From positions 186,001 to 250,000 of the forward strand of contig JAGQSC010000036.1 in the NCBI GenBank assembly GCA_020439745.1: a stretch of 64,000 nt of DNA, given 5' to 3'. Position 1 is the first letter of the stretch, and every line of letters starts with the position of its first letter. Origin of the DNA: Acidobacteriota bacterium (GTDB lineage: Bacteria > Acidobacteriota > Holophagae > Acanthopleuribacterales > Acanthopleuribacteraceae). The notes beneath the pieces are model-generated. The model saw only the letters and a program-made list of their open reading frames with translations, was not told the DNA's origin and ran no database searches. Made by a program: the position numbers and the translations under genes. Positions 1-9,672 of this stretch are shown one piece after another.

Positions 1-2548
1 CGCGTTCTGATTGCTGCACCGTGCGTGTCAGAAGGATCTGATTAGCTTCTCGATCATCGTGTTCGCTGGACCAGTCGTTGGTGTTGAGATCGAGTTGACG
101 GGGGGTCAGCCGGAAACTGAGACTGGCTGAGTCTCTTGCTGCAAGGATTCCAGAGACCGTGACGTCGTGTACACCCTCTGTCAGCGGAATCCAAATCCAA
201 CCTTCCTGCTTGAGAGCGCCTTTGATGTCTTTCCCGTCGATGGAAATAGCCTGAACCAGCCATAGCCCGTCGGGGCCGGGTAAGGGAACAGCCACGTCGC
301 TGCTGGCATGGTATTCGAGCTGCCAGCTGAATCGCTGTTCCCGTAAGGAAATTTGGGCCCGATTGAGCGATGCGCAACTTGGGAGGCAGGGGTCTGGTTT
401 TAACAGGTGCGCTTTCAACTGTTCCAGTAGTGCTTCGTCAGGTATTTGTGCCTGAACAGCAGGGGTGATCAGAAATATGAGGCATGGAATTAACATGGCG
501 GTTGCCTTTTTTGGGATGGGGATTCGCTTAAGTCCCAAGAGAATTGCAATCATCACAAGCACCAACGCACAGCGTAGGAACGCGAGAACGGCATTCCAAA
601 AAGGAGAAATCAGTACCAGTCGATGCCCTTCGTCGGCGCCTACAGGGCCATTCCATGTCATGTAAATTGAATTCCAGTTCCAATCTGGGATGCCTGGTCC
701 TGTCTGTACCACGGCATTGGGGTCAATATTCACCTGCTTCATTGGTTCTTGACTGCGATACTCGAAGCGGTCGGCCATCTGTGCGACCTCTTCTTCAACC
801 ATGGCCATTTTTGATTCTGGGGGTACGCTTGGTGCGTATTGATCGTATCGACCTGTTCCGGAGTCGTAGTAGTTCAGATGGGGATAGATGGCGTTCTTGA
901 TGTTCCTGACTGAGAAGAAGAAGGCGACAAAGATCAGTAGGCCGAGGCTGGTCCACTTCCAGAGTCCCGTCAGTTTCTTGAGTTTGCCGTCAGGCAACGC
1001 ACGAAACAGTGCTATGGCAACAAGTGTGCTAACCCATAGCCACAGCGGAGCCCCCGACTCATGGTACGTAAGCGCCAATGTCGCGCACATGATAACGCCA
1101 GCGCGCCGCCTGAAAAGATGGCTCGTGGCAAATGAGAGGACCAACACCAAGAAGAGATCGTAAAGCGTCCAGTGGTCTATCCACGAATTGGAGGCGCGGT
1201 CCACGCCAAAGGCATGAACGAGGGTCCATCCGGGTGGCAAATTGAGGGTGGTTGTTAAGTGGGTGGCCCCGGTATTCCAACCCACAGAAGGAAGAGAGGA
1301 CGTACCTTCCTCAACTCGCAAGTCACACACCGCATCCAGCGCACCGTATCTCACTTCAAACCCCGGCATGTTGGATGCGTCCACAGTGATTAGTTGATCG
1401 GTCTGATCCAGTGAGGCACGTCCCAATTGATAGGGTGGGGCCACTTGCATGCGCCATGTCTGCATGAGCTGACCGCTGAGATGATCCTGCACGGTATAGC
1501 CGTGGCCGTCAAAATCCAGCCAAATGGTTCTGTTTACAGAGATCTGGTCAGGTTCCAGTTGCGAGGCACCACGGGCGTGTTCCGTGAAACCCAAAAGCTG
1601 TCCTGGTTTGGCGAGGATTGTTTGCAGTGATTTCCATGCATCGGGCATGAGTGTTTGAGTGGGGTCGATGACCGGCGCGTCGATGGAAATTTGGCGGATT
1701 TCACTGGCCATTTCAAAAGACCACGTTTCTTCATTGACCCAGAGTTTGGTCGCTTGGGGAACCTCAATGCCCATCAGGTGATCCCGAGCCAAGGCTTTGA
1801 GTGTGACCGTCCATGAGCCTGGACGGACCTGTAAATGAATAAGCCCTTGTTCGTCGAAGAAACTGGGCAAACGGCTATCGATCTCGGCGACTTGAAATGG
1901 ATCGGGAAGTACGGGGCCAAGCACTTCTTCGCGATGTTTGCCAGCAATATCCAACTCAATCTGCGTAATCAACTCAGCGGGTACACGGTCACTGTATTTG
2001 CGATAGACGCGCATGGCGATGGCGTCTTGTTCCTCTTTGACCGTACTTTGGGCTTGGAGCCAAAGACGATATTCGTTGTCGATGTTTGGCGTGGTTTGTG
2101 CCGTACCGGGCCGAACAAGTCTAGTCCAAGAGTTTATGGGTGGGAGCTGGAGAAATGGTGGAGGGACTTTCCAATTGAATCGACCGGAAATTCTGTGAGT
2201 ACCCGGCTTGAGCTTGACGCCGGGATTCGGCCCTAATTCGGCTATCACCAGTGGCTTACCTTCACTTTGAAGACTCAGGGGCCAATTGGTGGTGTTTCCT
2301 GGCAGGGGGATCGTGGTTTCCGCTGCAATCCACCATGTCTGTGTGAAGCTCGCGCCCTGTGCGTCAAGGGTGATCTCCAAGGGGCCAGCCCAGGCGCATG
2401 CGCGCTTGCTACCGTCGTCGTATGGTCCTGGGCACAATCGATCGGGATGATCACGTAAAACCCAGTCGACCCAAGGTACCAGCGGCTCCGGTACGCCGTC
2501 CTGAGCGTTTACCTGACAAATCACCAACAGCAACAGTGCATGACGCAT
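1..2548 (-). CDS. Large exported/membrane protein of unknown function (3' end beyond window)
   Basis: This is an uninterrupted minus-strand frame of 849 codons that runs off the left edge, so the C-terminus is missing. It opens with ATG at 2548 behind a GGGGG Shine-Dalgarno-like run, followed by a signal peptide (MRHALLLLVICQVNAQ). Residues up to about 450 look like extracytoplasmic beta-rich sequence. Hydrophobic segments cluster at about residues 460-560 and again near 670-710 (for example AMLIPCLIFLITPAVQAQ), the latter followed by another soluble part. I recognise no family. The architecture suggests an inner-membrane protein with large periplasmic domains. The frame and the hydrophobic segments are read directly; location is inferred. 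Confidence 0.75.
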   Translation of the reverse strand, partial: MRHALLLLVICQVNAQDGVPEPLVPWVDWVLRDHPDRLCPGPYDDGSKRACAWAGPLEITLDAQGASFTQTWWIAAETTIPLPGNTTNWPLSLQSEGKPLVIAELGPNPGVKLKPGTHRISGRFNWKVPPPFLQLPPINSWTRLVRPGTAQTTPNIDNEYRLWLQAQSTVKEEQDAIAMRVYRKYSDRVPAELITQIELDIAGKHREEVLGPVLPDPFQVAEIDSRLPSFFDEQGLIHLQVRPGSWTVTLKALARDHLMGIEVPQATKLWVNEETWSFEMASEIRQISIDAPVIDPTQTLMPDAWKSLQTILAKPGQLLGFTEHARGASQLEPDQISVNRTIWLDFDGHGYTVQDHLSGQLMQTWRMQVAPPYQLGRASLDQTDQLITVDASNMPGFEVRYGALDAVCDLRVEEGTSSLPSVGWNTGATHLTTTLNLPPGWTLVHAFGVDRASNSWIDHWTLYDLFLVLVLSFATSHLFRRRAGVIMCATLALTYHESGAPLWLWVSTLVAIALFRALPDGKLKKLTGLWKWTSLGLLIFVAFFFSVRNIKNAIYPHLNYYDSGTGRYDQYAPSVPPESKMAMVEEEVAQMADRFEYRSQEPMKQVNIDPNAVVQTGPGIPDWNWNSIYMTWNGPVGADEGHRLVLISPFWNAVLAFLRCALVLVMIAILLGLKRIPIPKKATAMLIPCLIFLITPAVQAQIPDEALLEQLKAHLLKPDPCLPSCASLNRAQISLREQRFSWQLEYHASSDVAVPLPGPDGLWLVQAISIDGKDIKGALKQEGWIWIPLTEGVHDVTVSGILAARDSASLSFRLTPRQLDLNTNDWSSEHDDREANQILLTRTVQQSER

Positions 2549-2739
2549 ATGTACCCCCGAATAGTTATGGACAACATAATCACGTTCATTGGGGTGAGGC
2601 AAGACACATGCCCGGAATAGGGTGGTATTTCTGTGAGGTTATGAGCCACGGTTGAACGTGTCATGCGCAAAATGCGCTTATCGGGAGATCTTATCCACGG
2701 TTTTTTGGGCGACGCCAAAGCGGAAGTTCTTGCGGTTTG

Positions 2740-3534
2740 TCAGGTACCAGCGAGCTCACACTGGACGATAGGTACGTGCCAGACAAGGTATTGATGGGGG
2801 TCATTGCAGATGTCGATGTGCTGATTGAAGTGTGCCAATGCGCGTTCCAAGGGGACTTCGTTGATTTCAGCAAGAAAGGCTGCATAACCGTCTCGCCATG
2901 CCTTGAACATCTCGATCAGATACTCGCGAGGGGTGTTAATGGTGTCGATAGACAGGTATTGAACATTGGGTTTCAAACCGAGCTCGATGAGGAGCTGAGG
3001 TAGCCTTCGTCCTATGAGCAGGTCTGTGTGCTTAGTTTGAGCGGATACGGCGCTATCGAGCCAGAACTTGCATGAGGGGAGGTGCATGTGATGCAGCATG
3101 CCGTAGTCTTCGGCCAGGAAGTATAAACCCTTACTCGAGACCCGCACCATTTCCATGATCATGGCGGCCGGGTCGGGTATCACTTGCAGGACGTGTCGGT
3201 TGATCACCAGATCAAAGTGCTTGTCCGGAAAGGGGAGCGGCCCCTCGTCAACAAGCTCAAATTGCAAGCCTGGCTGGTCGTGCCATCGTTGTTGGGCCTG
3301 GTGGATTCGGTCCTCAATCACGTCCACACCCGTCACGTCGTTGAAACCACACTCTTGGCCTAGTCTCGATGTGATGATTCCCGTACCACATCCCAAGTCT
3401 AGGACTCTTCGGGCACCTCGTTGAGGCCAAGCGGCCAGGATGTTGCGTTCCAGTGGCCAGATACAGGCGGCTTGGAAATGGAGGGACCGGCTCATGGATT
3501 CGTCGCGCATCATGGCGTCGTGTTGGTAGGTCAT
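2740..3534 (-). CDS. Class I SAM-dependent methyltransferase
   Basis: The protein has 264 residues. The Rossmann motif I, VLDLGCGTGIITSRLG, lies at about residues 44-59, followed by the acidic strand-2 motif (GVDVIEDRI) and a motif IV-like DLVINRHVLQVIPD near 108-121. This is the layout of small-molecule methyltransferases of the Methyltransf_11/25 type. The C-terminal third is helical and probably forms the substrate cap. The substrate cannot be told from the sequence. The gene stands alone, 191 bases upstream of the minus-strand membrane protein gene at the window start, and is divergent from the secreted-protein gene at 3660. Confidence 0.85.
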   Translation of the reverse strand: MTYQHDAMMRDESMSRSLHFQAACIWPLERNILAAWPQRGARRVLDLGCGTGIITSRLGQECGFNDVTGVDVIEDRIHQAQQRWHDQPGLQFELVDEGPLPFPDKHFDLVINRHVLQVIPDPAAMIMEMVRVSSKGLYFLAEDYGMLHHMHLPSCKFWLDSAVSAQTKHTDLLIGRRLPQLLIELGLKPNVQYLSIDTINTPREYLIEMFKAWRDGYAAFLAEINEVPLERALAHFNQHIDICNDPHQYLVWHVPIVQCELAGT

Positions 3535-3659
3535 GCGCCATCATAGAACGAGCTGGTAGACAAATGCAGCCCTGTTGTGCTCGGATGGTTTGGTTAATGA
3601 AATGTCTGTCGACGGCCGAAATGAATCTTGTTCGACTCAATGGTCATGTGGAGGGTTTG

Positions 3660-5693
3660 ATGCGTAAGCTTTTGTTGGTGTGGGTTATGTCAGTACCTGT
3701 TTTTGCTCAGCTCACGATTACCGCGGATGATTTTTGGCAGATTGGCGATGTCTACGAGATGCAGGGTGTGAACGCCACCAATTTGTCTGAGGGTCCCAAG
3801 GGCTCAGGTCAACACTGGACGTTTAACAATCTTGATTTCGATCCTTCCACGGACCGCCGGGTCGAGATGATCAACCCATCGTTAACCCTTCCTGGGTCTT
3901 CTTTCCCCACCGCTACTCATGCCGAATTCGAAGACGTCAACGGCCAACCGAGTTATGTTTACTATCGGGTGACACAACAAGAAGCGACCTTATTGGGTGT
4001 GTACGGCGCAAGTGCGAACGCAGTCTACCAAGACGGAGCCACATTTTTCCCCTTTCCCATGTCGTTTGGGGTGGAGGCAACGGACACATTTGCGGCTGAA
4101 TTCATGGCCAACAACGTACTGGTACAGCGTACAGGTACCATTGAAACCAAATGCGACGCTGCGGGCTCGATGACGCTTCAGGGGGTCACCTACAACAACG
4201 TTCTCCGCATCGAGTCAGAGCAACATATTGAAGATATGTTTGCCGGATTCAGCACGCGAACGGATACCAAGTCGTATAGCTACTTCGTGGCTGAAGATAC
4301 CCGCTGGCCTGTTTTCATCATCAATTACGTCGAGGTGGATGCCGGTGGCTTTTCTACGAGTACCAAGAATGCCTTTTATCGCAACGTTGGCACCACACCG
4401 CCTCCACCGACCAATGTGTTCACGCGGATGGTGCCTCATATGACCAGTCCCACTGGCGGCTTTGAGGCTGAGTTGATCTTTTGGAATGCTTCTGCTGCGC
4501 AAGGCGCGTTGGGCATCCGCGCACTCAGCAACACGGGCGCGAACCTGGGCGATGCAAACCTGACCCTTGCCCCCCGAGAGATCCGAAGGATCAACGTGTC
4601 GATGTTGTTCCCGGGAACCAATCCCACCCATTTTGGGTTGTCGGGTAGTGATGACATTCGTACGGTAATTGCCTACCGCGCTGCCGCTGGCGATGCTGCC
4701 ACGGCACATATTGCTGAGGACGGTACGCACAGTAAGGAGTTATGGGTCTATCCCGGCGAGTGGGATTTGATATTCGATGGTATGGCTTTGGTCAATACGG
4801 GCAGCAGTTCGGCTCGAGTGACTGCCGAACTATTGGGCGGGAGCAGTGTGATGAGTACTGTGTTAGCGGATTCGCTGCCGGTCAACGGAAAGTTCATTTC
4901 CACATTCGATGCACTGTTTGCCAATGCCAGTGACCGAATCATGCGAGTAGCTTCGGATCAAAATTTGGCCGCTACCTTTTTGAAGGGTACCTACTTGGGG
5001 GCGCCACAGAGTTTTCTCTATGCCAATGAGGCTTACCCCGAAGTGGATAGCACGGTTGTGGATCGGTGGCTACCACACATCACGCGCGCGGGCGGAGGAT
5101 TCACAACAGAGATCTTGATGTATAACGCTTCCGCAAGTACGCAAACGGCCATTGTTACAGGATACGATGCCAGTGGCACTCCGACATTTGGGCAAGGCGT
5201 ACCGCTGATGCCGGGTGAGTTGCGGCGAACCGCAGCAAATGACCTGTTTGGTGGTGCCGATGTCTCTCATGTAGTGGTGCGTGGAAACGGCCGAATCATC
5301 ACCACTGCTTCCTACCGTGCTGCAAGTGGTCAAGCAGCAGCTGCATTTGTGCATCAGTCACCCGAGACACCGAATGATGTGGTCGTGTTCCTGGGCGAGG
5401 AAGCATTGGTATTTGACGGCATGGCGTTGGTCAACGTGGGGAACTCAAACGCCAACGTGCAGGGGCAGCTCTTGGATGAACAGGGTAATGTTTTGGAAAC
5501 AAAGACGTTTGATGGCTCATTGGTATCTCGTGGCAAGACGCTGGCGGTGTTTGCGGACGTGTTTACCAACAGCAACGGGTTTGCTGTTCGGGTGATTAGT
5601 TCACAACCCTTTAGTGCCATGTTCTTGAGAGGTACCTACCCCGGCGCAGATCCTGCCTTCCTGTTTGCAAACCCCTATCTAACCGCACCCTAA
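3660..5693 (+). CDS. Secreted protein with two ~210-residue tandem repeats
   Basis: I start this gene at ATG 3660. A GGAGGG lies four bases upstream and a clear signal peptide follows (MRKLLLVWVMSVPVFA, then Q). The longer in-frame extension back to 3453 lacks such features. The mature protein has an N-terminal domain (about residues 17-250) and two homologous units, about 253-465 and 467-677. Each unit starts RMVPHMTS.. or RWLPHITR.., contains DGMALVN and ends in F(L/M)KGTY/FLRGTY..FLYAN/FLFAN. It looks like an exported or surface beta protein. No catalytic motif is visible and the function is unknown. A GGCTCA/TGAGCC hairpin follows the stop. Confidence 0.8.
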   Translation: MRKLLLVWVMSVPVFAQLTITADDFWQIGDVYEMQGVNATNLSEGPKGSGQHWTFNNLDFDPSTDRRVEMINPSLTLPGSSFPTATHAEFEDVNGQPSYVYYRVTQQEATLLGVYGASANAVYQDGATFFPFPMSFGVEATDTFAAEFMANNVLVQRTGTIETKCDAAGSMTLQGVTYNNVLRIESEQHIEDMFAGFSTRTDTKSYSYFVAEDTRWPVFIINYVEVDAGGFSTSTKNAFYRNVGTTPPPPTNVFTRMVPHMTSPTGGFEAELIFWNASAAQGALGIRALSNTGANLGDANLTLAPREIRRINVSMLFPGTNPTHFGLSGSDDIRTVIAYRAAAGDAATAHIAEDGTHSKELWVYPGEWDLIFDGMALVNTGSSSARVTAELLGGSSVMSTVLADSLPVNGKFISTFDALFANASDRIMRVASDQNLAATFLKGTYLGAPQSFLYANEAYPEVDSTVVDRWLPHITRAGGGFTTEILMYNASASTQTAIVTGYDASGTPTFGQGVPLMPGELRRTAANDLFGGADVSHVVVRGNGRIITTASYRAASGQAAAAFVHQSPETPNDVVVFLGEEALVFDGMALVNVGNSNANVQGQLLDEQGNVLETKTFDGSLVSRGKTLAVFADVFTNSNGFAVRVISSQPFSAMFLRGTYPGADPAFLFANPYLTAP

Positions 5694-5809
5694 CCAACAT
5701 TCAGGCTCACTATTTGAGCCATTTGCATGCATTTTTGTATTCGTAAAGATAACAAAAAACTGTAGACAGCGCGGTTGTCCGGATTTATGTTGTTATTGGG
5801 AGGGATAGG

Positions 5810-6166
5810 GTGCCAGATCTCGTCGCGTTCAATGACGTTGTTGGTTACATCGAAGTGGTTTCATTTGACCGCGTGACCGAGGCCGACATTCAAGGGTCCA
5901 TAGTCAGGATTGTTGAATTGAGTCATGAACATGGATGTAATCGGGTTTTTGTCGACGCGACCGGACAAAGTACAATGCCCTCTACCCTTGAGATCTTGAG
6001 AGTTTTTTCAGATTTTCCATTACACATCAAGGTCGCCATCTTTTTTCAAAAAGGCCAGGTCACTCAATCGGATCTCCAATTTGTGGAGACCGTTTCACTG
6101 AACCGAGACCGAATGATTCGCATCTTCTCAACCCGTCAAGCAGCGATTTCATGGCTTGTGAAGTAG
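5810..6166 (+). CDS. STAS/SpoIIAA-like domain protein
   Basis: The protein has 118 residues and begins at GTG 5810 behind GGGAGGG. The pattern fits the STAS/SpoIIAA-like family: an initial beta strand, the central CNRVFVDATGQ strand-loop, and the C-terminal FVETVSLNRDRMIRIFSTRQAAISWL, which resembles the conserved end of these stand-alone domains. Members act as small regulatory or lipid/nucleotide-binding modules; a partner is not evident here. It is monocistronic between the duplicated secreted protein and the PAP2 enzyme. The family call rests on pattern, not on a search. Confidence 0.6.
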   Translation: MPDLVAFNDVVGYIEVVSFDRVTEADIQGSIVRIVELSHEHGCNRVFVDATGQSTMPSTLEILRVFSDFPLHIKVAIFFQKGQVTQSDLQFVETVSLNRDRMIRIFSTRQAAISWLVK

Positions 6167-6223
6167 TGCCGCGCTTGCCGTTGGTTATGCTAGTCTTGGG
6201 GCCCTGCGAACATTAACCAACTG

Positions 6224-7330
6224 ATGGGTGGCATGACCAGTACGCGCAAACCATGGCTCCTGAAAGATTCGTTGATTTATGTCCTTTTTCTGTTGCTGCC
6301 AATGTGTGTGTACTACGCATGTGCGTCTCATGTTCTAGGCCGGCATGGATTAGGGGTCAAGATCTATTGGGCCGATTGGATTCAAAGTTACGGAACAATG
6401 ATGGTCATTTTTGGAATTGGAGCCGGTGTTTCCGGCGTCTGGGCTATCAAGTTACGCCTCACCGAAAAAGAACGATTGGACAAAATCTGGCTTCGAATTG
6501 TGAGGCCGTATGCAACGCCAAGACTGTTTCTTCGGGCAATGGTGATCATGGTTGTCGATACTTTTTTGATTGTTGTCTACCTGTCTCTGAAACAATTCAC
6601 GCCTATCCTCAATGACATGCTCTTTGATGATGCCCTAATTGCGATGGACCGTGCCATCCATTTTGGTATCGATCCCTATCCGGCTTGGATCTTGCCGTTC
6701 CCCCCCATGGTCGGCTTGATTCAAACCCTATACATTGGCTGGTTTGGATTGAAGATCCCAATATTCGCCTACTACCTGTTCAAGCCCACGGCAAAATCGG
6801 TCCATTTCTTTGCGAGCTACTTCTTACTCTTCGTTCTTGCGGGTTCGTTAGCTGTGGTTTTTCCTTCGTTGGGTCCGGTTTACGTGATTCCACACGAGCA
6901 AGTCGATGCCATTCGAGCCGATACAACTACCGAAGTCACTCAGAAGGCCGCGCTTCAATGGTATTGGAAGGCCATTCAGGACCCTTACAACTACGAGCGA
7001 AACCCCATTGGTGGATTGGCTGCATTTCCCAGTTTGCATGTGGGCATGGTGGCCTTAATGACAATCTTCTTTTGTCGCATGAGACGGCTTCGTTGGGTAT
7101 CTTTGGTTTATTTGGTGATCATTGAATTTGGGTCCGTGTATTTGGGCTGGCATTATGCATTGGATGGGTACTTCACCATCTTATTCACGTTAATCCTCGT
7201 TTGGGCATTGGGGTTGGCCTTGGAGAAAGTCAGTGGCGAGCGCATGTTGAATCCCATTCAAGAGTTGATTCGCATGGTGAGAAAGATGTTTGGCAGGGAA
7301 CACAAAGCTGCGGACGAACATTCCCGATGA
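6224..7330 (+). CDS. PAP2-superfamily membrane phosphatase/phosphotransferase
   Basis: The 368-residue polytopic membrane protein has at least six hydrophobic segments. The phosphatase signature is split as AAFPSLHVGMV (about residue 266, the S-x-H motif) and YLGWHYALDGYF (about 306, the H-x3-D motif). That is the arrangement of the PAP2_3 subgroup, which includes inositolphosphorylceramide synthase-like enzymes. A lipid phosphate or phospho-alcohol transfer reaction at the outer face of the inner membrane is likely; the substrate is open. A second ATG at 6233 preceded by GGGTGG is an equally good start. The neighbouring nfeD operon begins 33 bases downstream. Confidence 0.8.
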   Translation: MGGMTSTRKPWLLKDSLIYVLFLLLPMCVYYACASHVLGRHGLGVKIYWADWIQSYGTMMVIFGIGAGVSGVWAIKLRLTEKERLDKIWLRIVRPYATPRLFLRAMVIMVVDTFLIVVYLSLKQFTPILNDMLFDDALIAMDRAIHFGIDPYPAWILPFPPMVGLIQTLYIGWFGLKIPIFAYYLFKPTAKSVHFFASYFLLFVLAGSLAVVFPSLGPVYVIPHEQVDAIRADTTTEVTQKAALQWYWKAIQDPYNYERNPIGGLAAFPSLHVGMVALMTIFFCRMRRLRWVSLVYLVIIEFGSVYLGWHYALDGYFTILFTLILVWALGLALEKVSGERMLNPIQELIRMVRKMFGREHKAADEHSR

Positions 7331-7363
7331 TAGAATCAAGGCACTATCCACAGCGGAGTTGAA

Positions 7364-7819
7364 ATGAACTCGGTCCTGATCTGGATCCTCGTCGGCTTGG
7401 TTCTGGTGATCCTGGAATTCTTTTTGCCCGGCATGGTTACCGTATTTTTTGGGCTCTCTGCCTTTGTGGTGGCTGGTTTGGTATGGCTTGGCCTTGTGGA
7501 CTCCTGGATGGGCATGATTGGGTCGTGGGTTCTTGTGTCTGCCGTCATGATCTTAGGCTTACGCCGACTATTGGCTCGGTTTATTGCAGGCGATCAAGAG
7601 ACAGGCAGCGTGGATGAGGACGAAGACGCCTATGGACAAGTGGTCGAAGTCGTTTCAATCAACGATGCTGATGGCTCTTCGGGCCGAATCAGGTTTAGAG
7701 GTGCTGATTGGGATGCTGAGTCCATGAATGGATCTCTACGTGAAGGTGGATTCGCCCGAATCGTGTCGCGTGCCAATTTGAAATGGATGGTGGAACCCTA
7801 TCAGGAATTGGAGGAATAG
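7364..7819 (+). CDS. NfeD-family membrane protein
   Basis: The protein has 151 residues. Three closely spaced hydrophobic segments (about 1-75) are followed by a C-terminal OB-fold-like beta domain (about 90-145; GRIRFRGADWDAESMNGSLREGG is typical of NfeD1b/YbbK partners). NfeD proteins are encoded with stomatin/SPFH proteins and are thought to modulate their membrane assemblies. Here the next gene, an SPFH protein, begins directly after the stop codon with no gap, so translational coupling is likely. This is the first gene of a six-gene run to 12100. Confidence 0.9.
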   Translation: MNSVLIWILVGLVLVILEFFLPGMVTVFFGLSAFVVAGLVWLGLVDSWMGMIGSWVLVSAVMILGLRRLLARFIAGDQETGSVDEDEDAYGQVVEVVSINDADGSSGRIRFRGADWDAESMNGSLREGGFARIVSRANLKWMVEPYQELEE

Positions 7820-8737
7820 ATGTTCTTTACGCTTGTCATCATTATTGGTGTGATTTGGTTTTTCTTGTCCAAAACGGCGGTGATTGTGCCCACCCGTTTG
7901 GCATGCGTCAAAGAGCGACTGGGCAAGTTTAACGCGGTGCTGGAGCCTGGTTTCCACGTTTTGATCCCTTTTGTTGATCGCATACATTACCGCCACGAGA
8001 TGAGAGAACAAGTTTTTGATGTGCCGCCTCAGAGCTGCATCACTAGAGACAACATTCAGGTTAAGGTGGACGGACTTGTCTACATTAAGGTCATGGACCC
8101 GGTGAAAGCATCGTATGGCATTGAAAACTACGCCTTGGCTGCGATTAACCTCGCCCAAACCACCATGCGTTCTGAAATAGGCAAATTGACGTTGGATAAC
8201 TCATTTCATCAACGCGAGGCATTGAATCAATCCGTGGTCGCCGAAATTGACAAGGCGGCCGACCCATGGGGCATCAAGGTGTTGCGTTACGAAATCATGA
8301 ATATTACACCCTCAGACCATGTGATCCATACCTTGGAGAAGCAGATGGAAGCCGAACGGGAGCGCCGTGCCGATGTCACCATTGCGACGGCCCAAAAAGA
8401 GGCTGTGTCTACGATTTCGGAAGGTGAGCGCTTGGAGATGATTAACGTATCGCAGGGCGAACGTCAGCGGCGTATCAATGAAGCAGAAGGTAAAGCCATG
8501 GCCATTACCATAGTGGCTGAAGCGACTGCGGAAGGCGTGGCGCGAGTCGGCCAGGCTATCCAGCAGCCGGGCGGTGCTGAAGCCGTCAAGATGCGGATTG
8601 TGGATCAGTACCTGCAAGAGATGGGACGGGTGATTCAAAGCGCCAATGTAGATGTGGTGCCTGTCGAACTGGCCAACATCAAAGGCTTTTTCGAAGGTGT
8701 TGGACGTGTGTCCACGAACATTGCGGGTCAGGGTTAA
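7820..8737 (+). CDS. SPFH/Band 7 (stomatin-like) protein, paralogue 1
   Basis: The protein has 305 residues. An N-terminal membrane anchor (residues 1-20) is followed by the SPFH domain (about 22-180: VPTRLACVKERLGKFNAVLEPG, VPPQSCITRDNIQVKVDG) and a coiled-coil rich in Glu/Ala/Arg (about 185-240). This matches the QmcA/stomatin family that pairs with NfeD. Such proteins form oligomeric membrane microdomain scaffolds and often partner with proteases. It abuts nfeD and is followed 11 bases later by a second SPFH gene of nearly identical length. Confidence 0.92.
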   Translation: MFFTLVIIIGVIWFFLSKTAVIVPTRLACVKERLGKFNAVLEPGFHVLIPFVDRIHYRHEMREQVFDVPPQSCITRDNIQVKVDGLVYIKVMDPVKASYGIENYALAAINLAQTTMRSEIGKLTLDNSFHQREALNQSVVAEIDKAADPWGIKVLRYEIMNITPSDHVIHTLEKQMEAERERRADVTIATAQKEAVSTISEGERLEMINVSQGERQRRINEAEGKAMAITIVAEATAEGVARVGQAIQQPGGAEAVKMRIVDQYLQEMGRVIQSANVDVVPVELANIKGFFEGVGRVSTNIAGQG

Positions 8738-8748
8738 GGGAGGCGGAG

Positions 8749-9672
8749 ATGGGTGTTATTGACAATATTTCCGCGTTTGTTCTCGCGCTCATGGCGCTAT
8801 GGATCATGGTTAAGTTGATCAAATCGGTACGAATCGTGCCACAAAGGTATGCTTATGTCGTGGAACGTTTGGGCAGGTACCATGCCACCTTGAATTCCGG
8901 CTTTCACATCCTAATTCCGTTTCTGGACAAGGTCGCTTTTCATTTGGACCTTAAAGAAGAAACATTGGAGGTGCCACCTCAAGAATGCTTCACGGCCGAC
9001 GAAGTTCAGGTGATGGTGGATGGCGTCATATACATCAGTGTGACTGACCCCGTTCGTGCATCGTATGGCATCGTGAACTACCGTCAGGCGGCGATGTTGC
9101 TCGCCCAGACTACAACCCGCAGTGTCATGGGCCAAATACCTCTGGATCAATCCTTCGAAGAGCGCGAGTTCATTAGCGCAAAAGTGGTTGAGACATTGGA
9201 GCAAACGGGTCTGGAATGGGGCATTCGGGTTCACCGTTATGAGATCAAGAACATTGAACCGCCTGTCTCGGTGCACCGATCCATGGAGAAACAAGTTACG
9301 GCAGAACGGGACCGCAAAGCGATTGTGGCGAAAGCTCAGGGCGATGCTCAGTCGAGAGTGAATCGCTCAGAGGGCTTGCGCAATGAGTTGGTCAACCGAT
9401 CGCTGGGTGACAAACAGAAACGAATCAATGAGGCACAGGGGCTCGCCAGTGAGATACGAGCCATTGCGGATGCAACGGCCAGTTCGATTGAGGTTTTGGC
9501 TCGAGCATTGAGTACGCCCGGAGGGATGGAAGCGATGAAACTCCAATTGACCGAACAGGCGATAGAGAACGTGGGTAAACTGGCCGATAGCGAAACACGT
9601 GTCTTGTTGCCAGCAGATCTGTTGGCCATTGACGAGTTGCTCAGTCGAATCGGATTGCCATTGCCGCGCTGA
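8749..9672 (+). CDS. SPFH/Band 7 (stomatin-like) protein, paralogue 2
   Basis: The protein has 307 residues with the same layout as its upstream neighbour: an anchor, an SPFH domain (VPQRYAYVVERLGRYHATLNSG; VPPQECFTADEVQVMVDG) and a coiled-coil (RNELVNRSLGDKQKRINEAQG). The two are clear tandem paralogues that have diverged along their length, so they may form hetero-oligomers. The stop codon overlaps the start of the sigma-54 activator by one base (TGATG), which suggests translational coupling between a membrane scaffold and a transcription activator. Ribosome binding site: GGGAGGCGGAG before 8749. Confidence 0.92.
   Translation: MGVIDNISAFVLALMALWIMVKLIKSVRIVPQRYAYVVERLGRYHATLNSGFHILIPFLDKVAFHLDLKEETLEVPPQECFTADEVQVMVDGVIYISVTDPVRASYGIVNYRQAAMLLAQTTTRSVMGQIPLDQSFEEREFISAKVVETLEQTGLEWGIRVHRYEIKNIEPPVSVHRSMEKQVTAERDRKAIVAKAQGDAQSRVNRSEGLRNELVNRSLGDKQKRINEAQGLASEIRAIADATASSIEVLARALSTPGGMEAMKLQLTEQAIENVGKLADSETRVLLPADLLAIDELLSRIGLPLPR

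Noticed and set aside
4215-4730. Minus-strand open frame of 171 codons inside the duplicated secreted protein gene
   Set aside because: The plus-strand gene has a signal peptide and internal repeats; the antisense frame has no ribosome site or motif.
5704-5720. GGCTCA/TGAGCC hairpin as terminator of the duplicated secreted protein gene
   Set aside because: The stem is only six base pairs and no U-run follows directly; it could be incidental.
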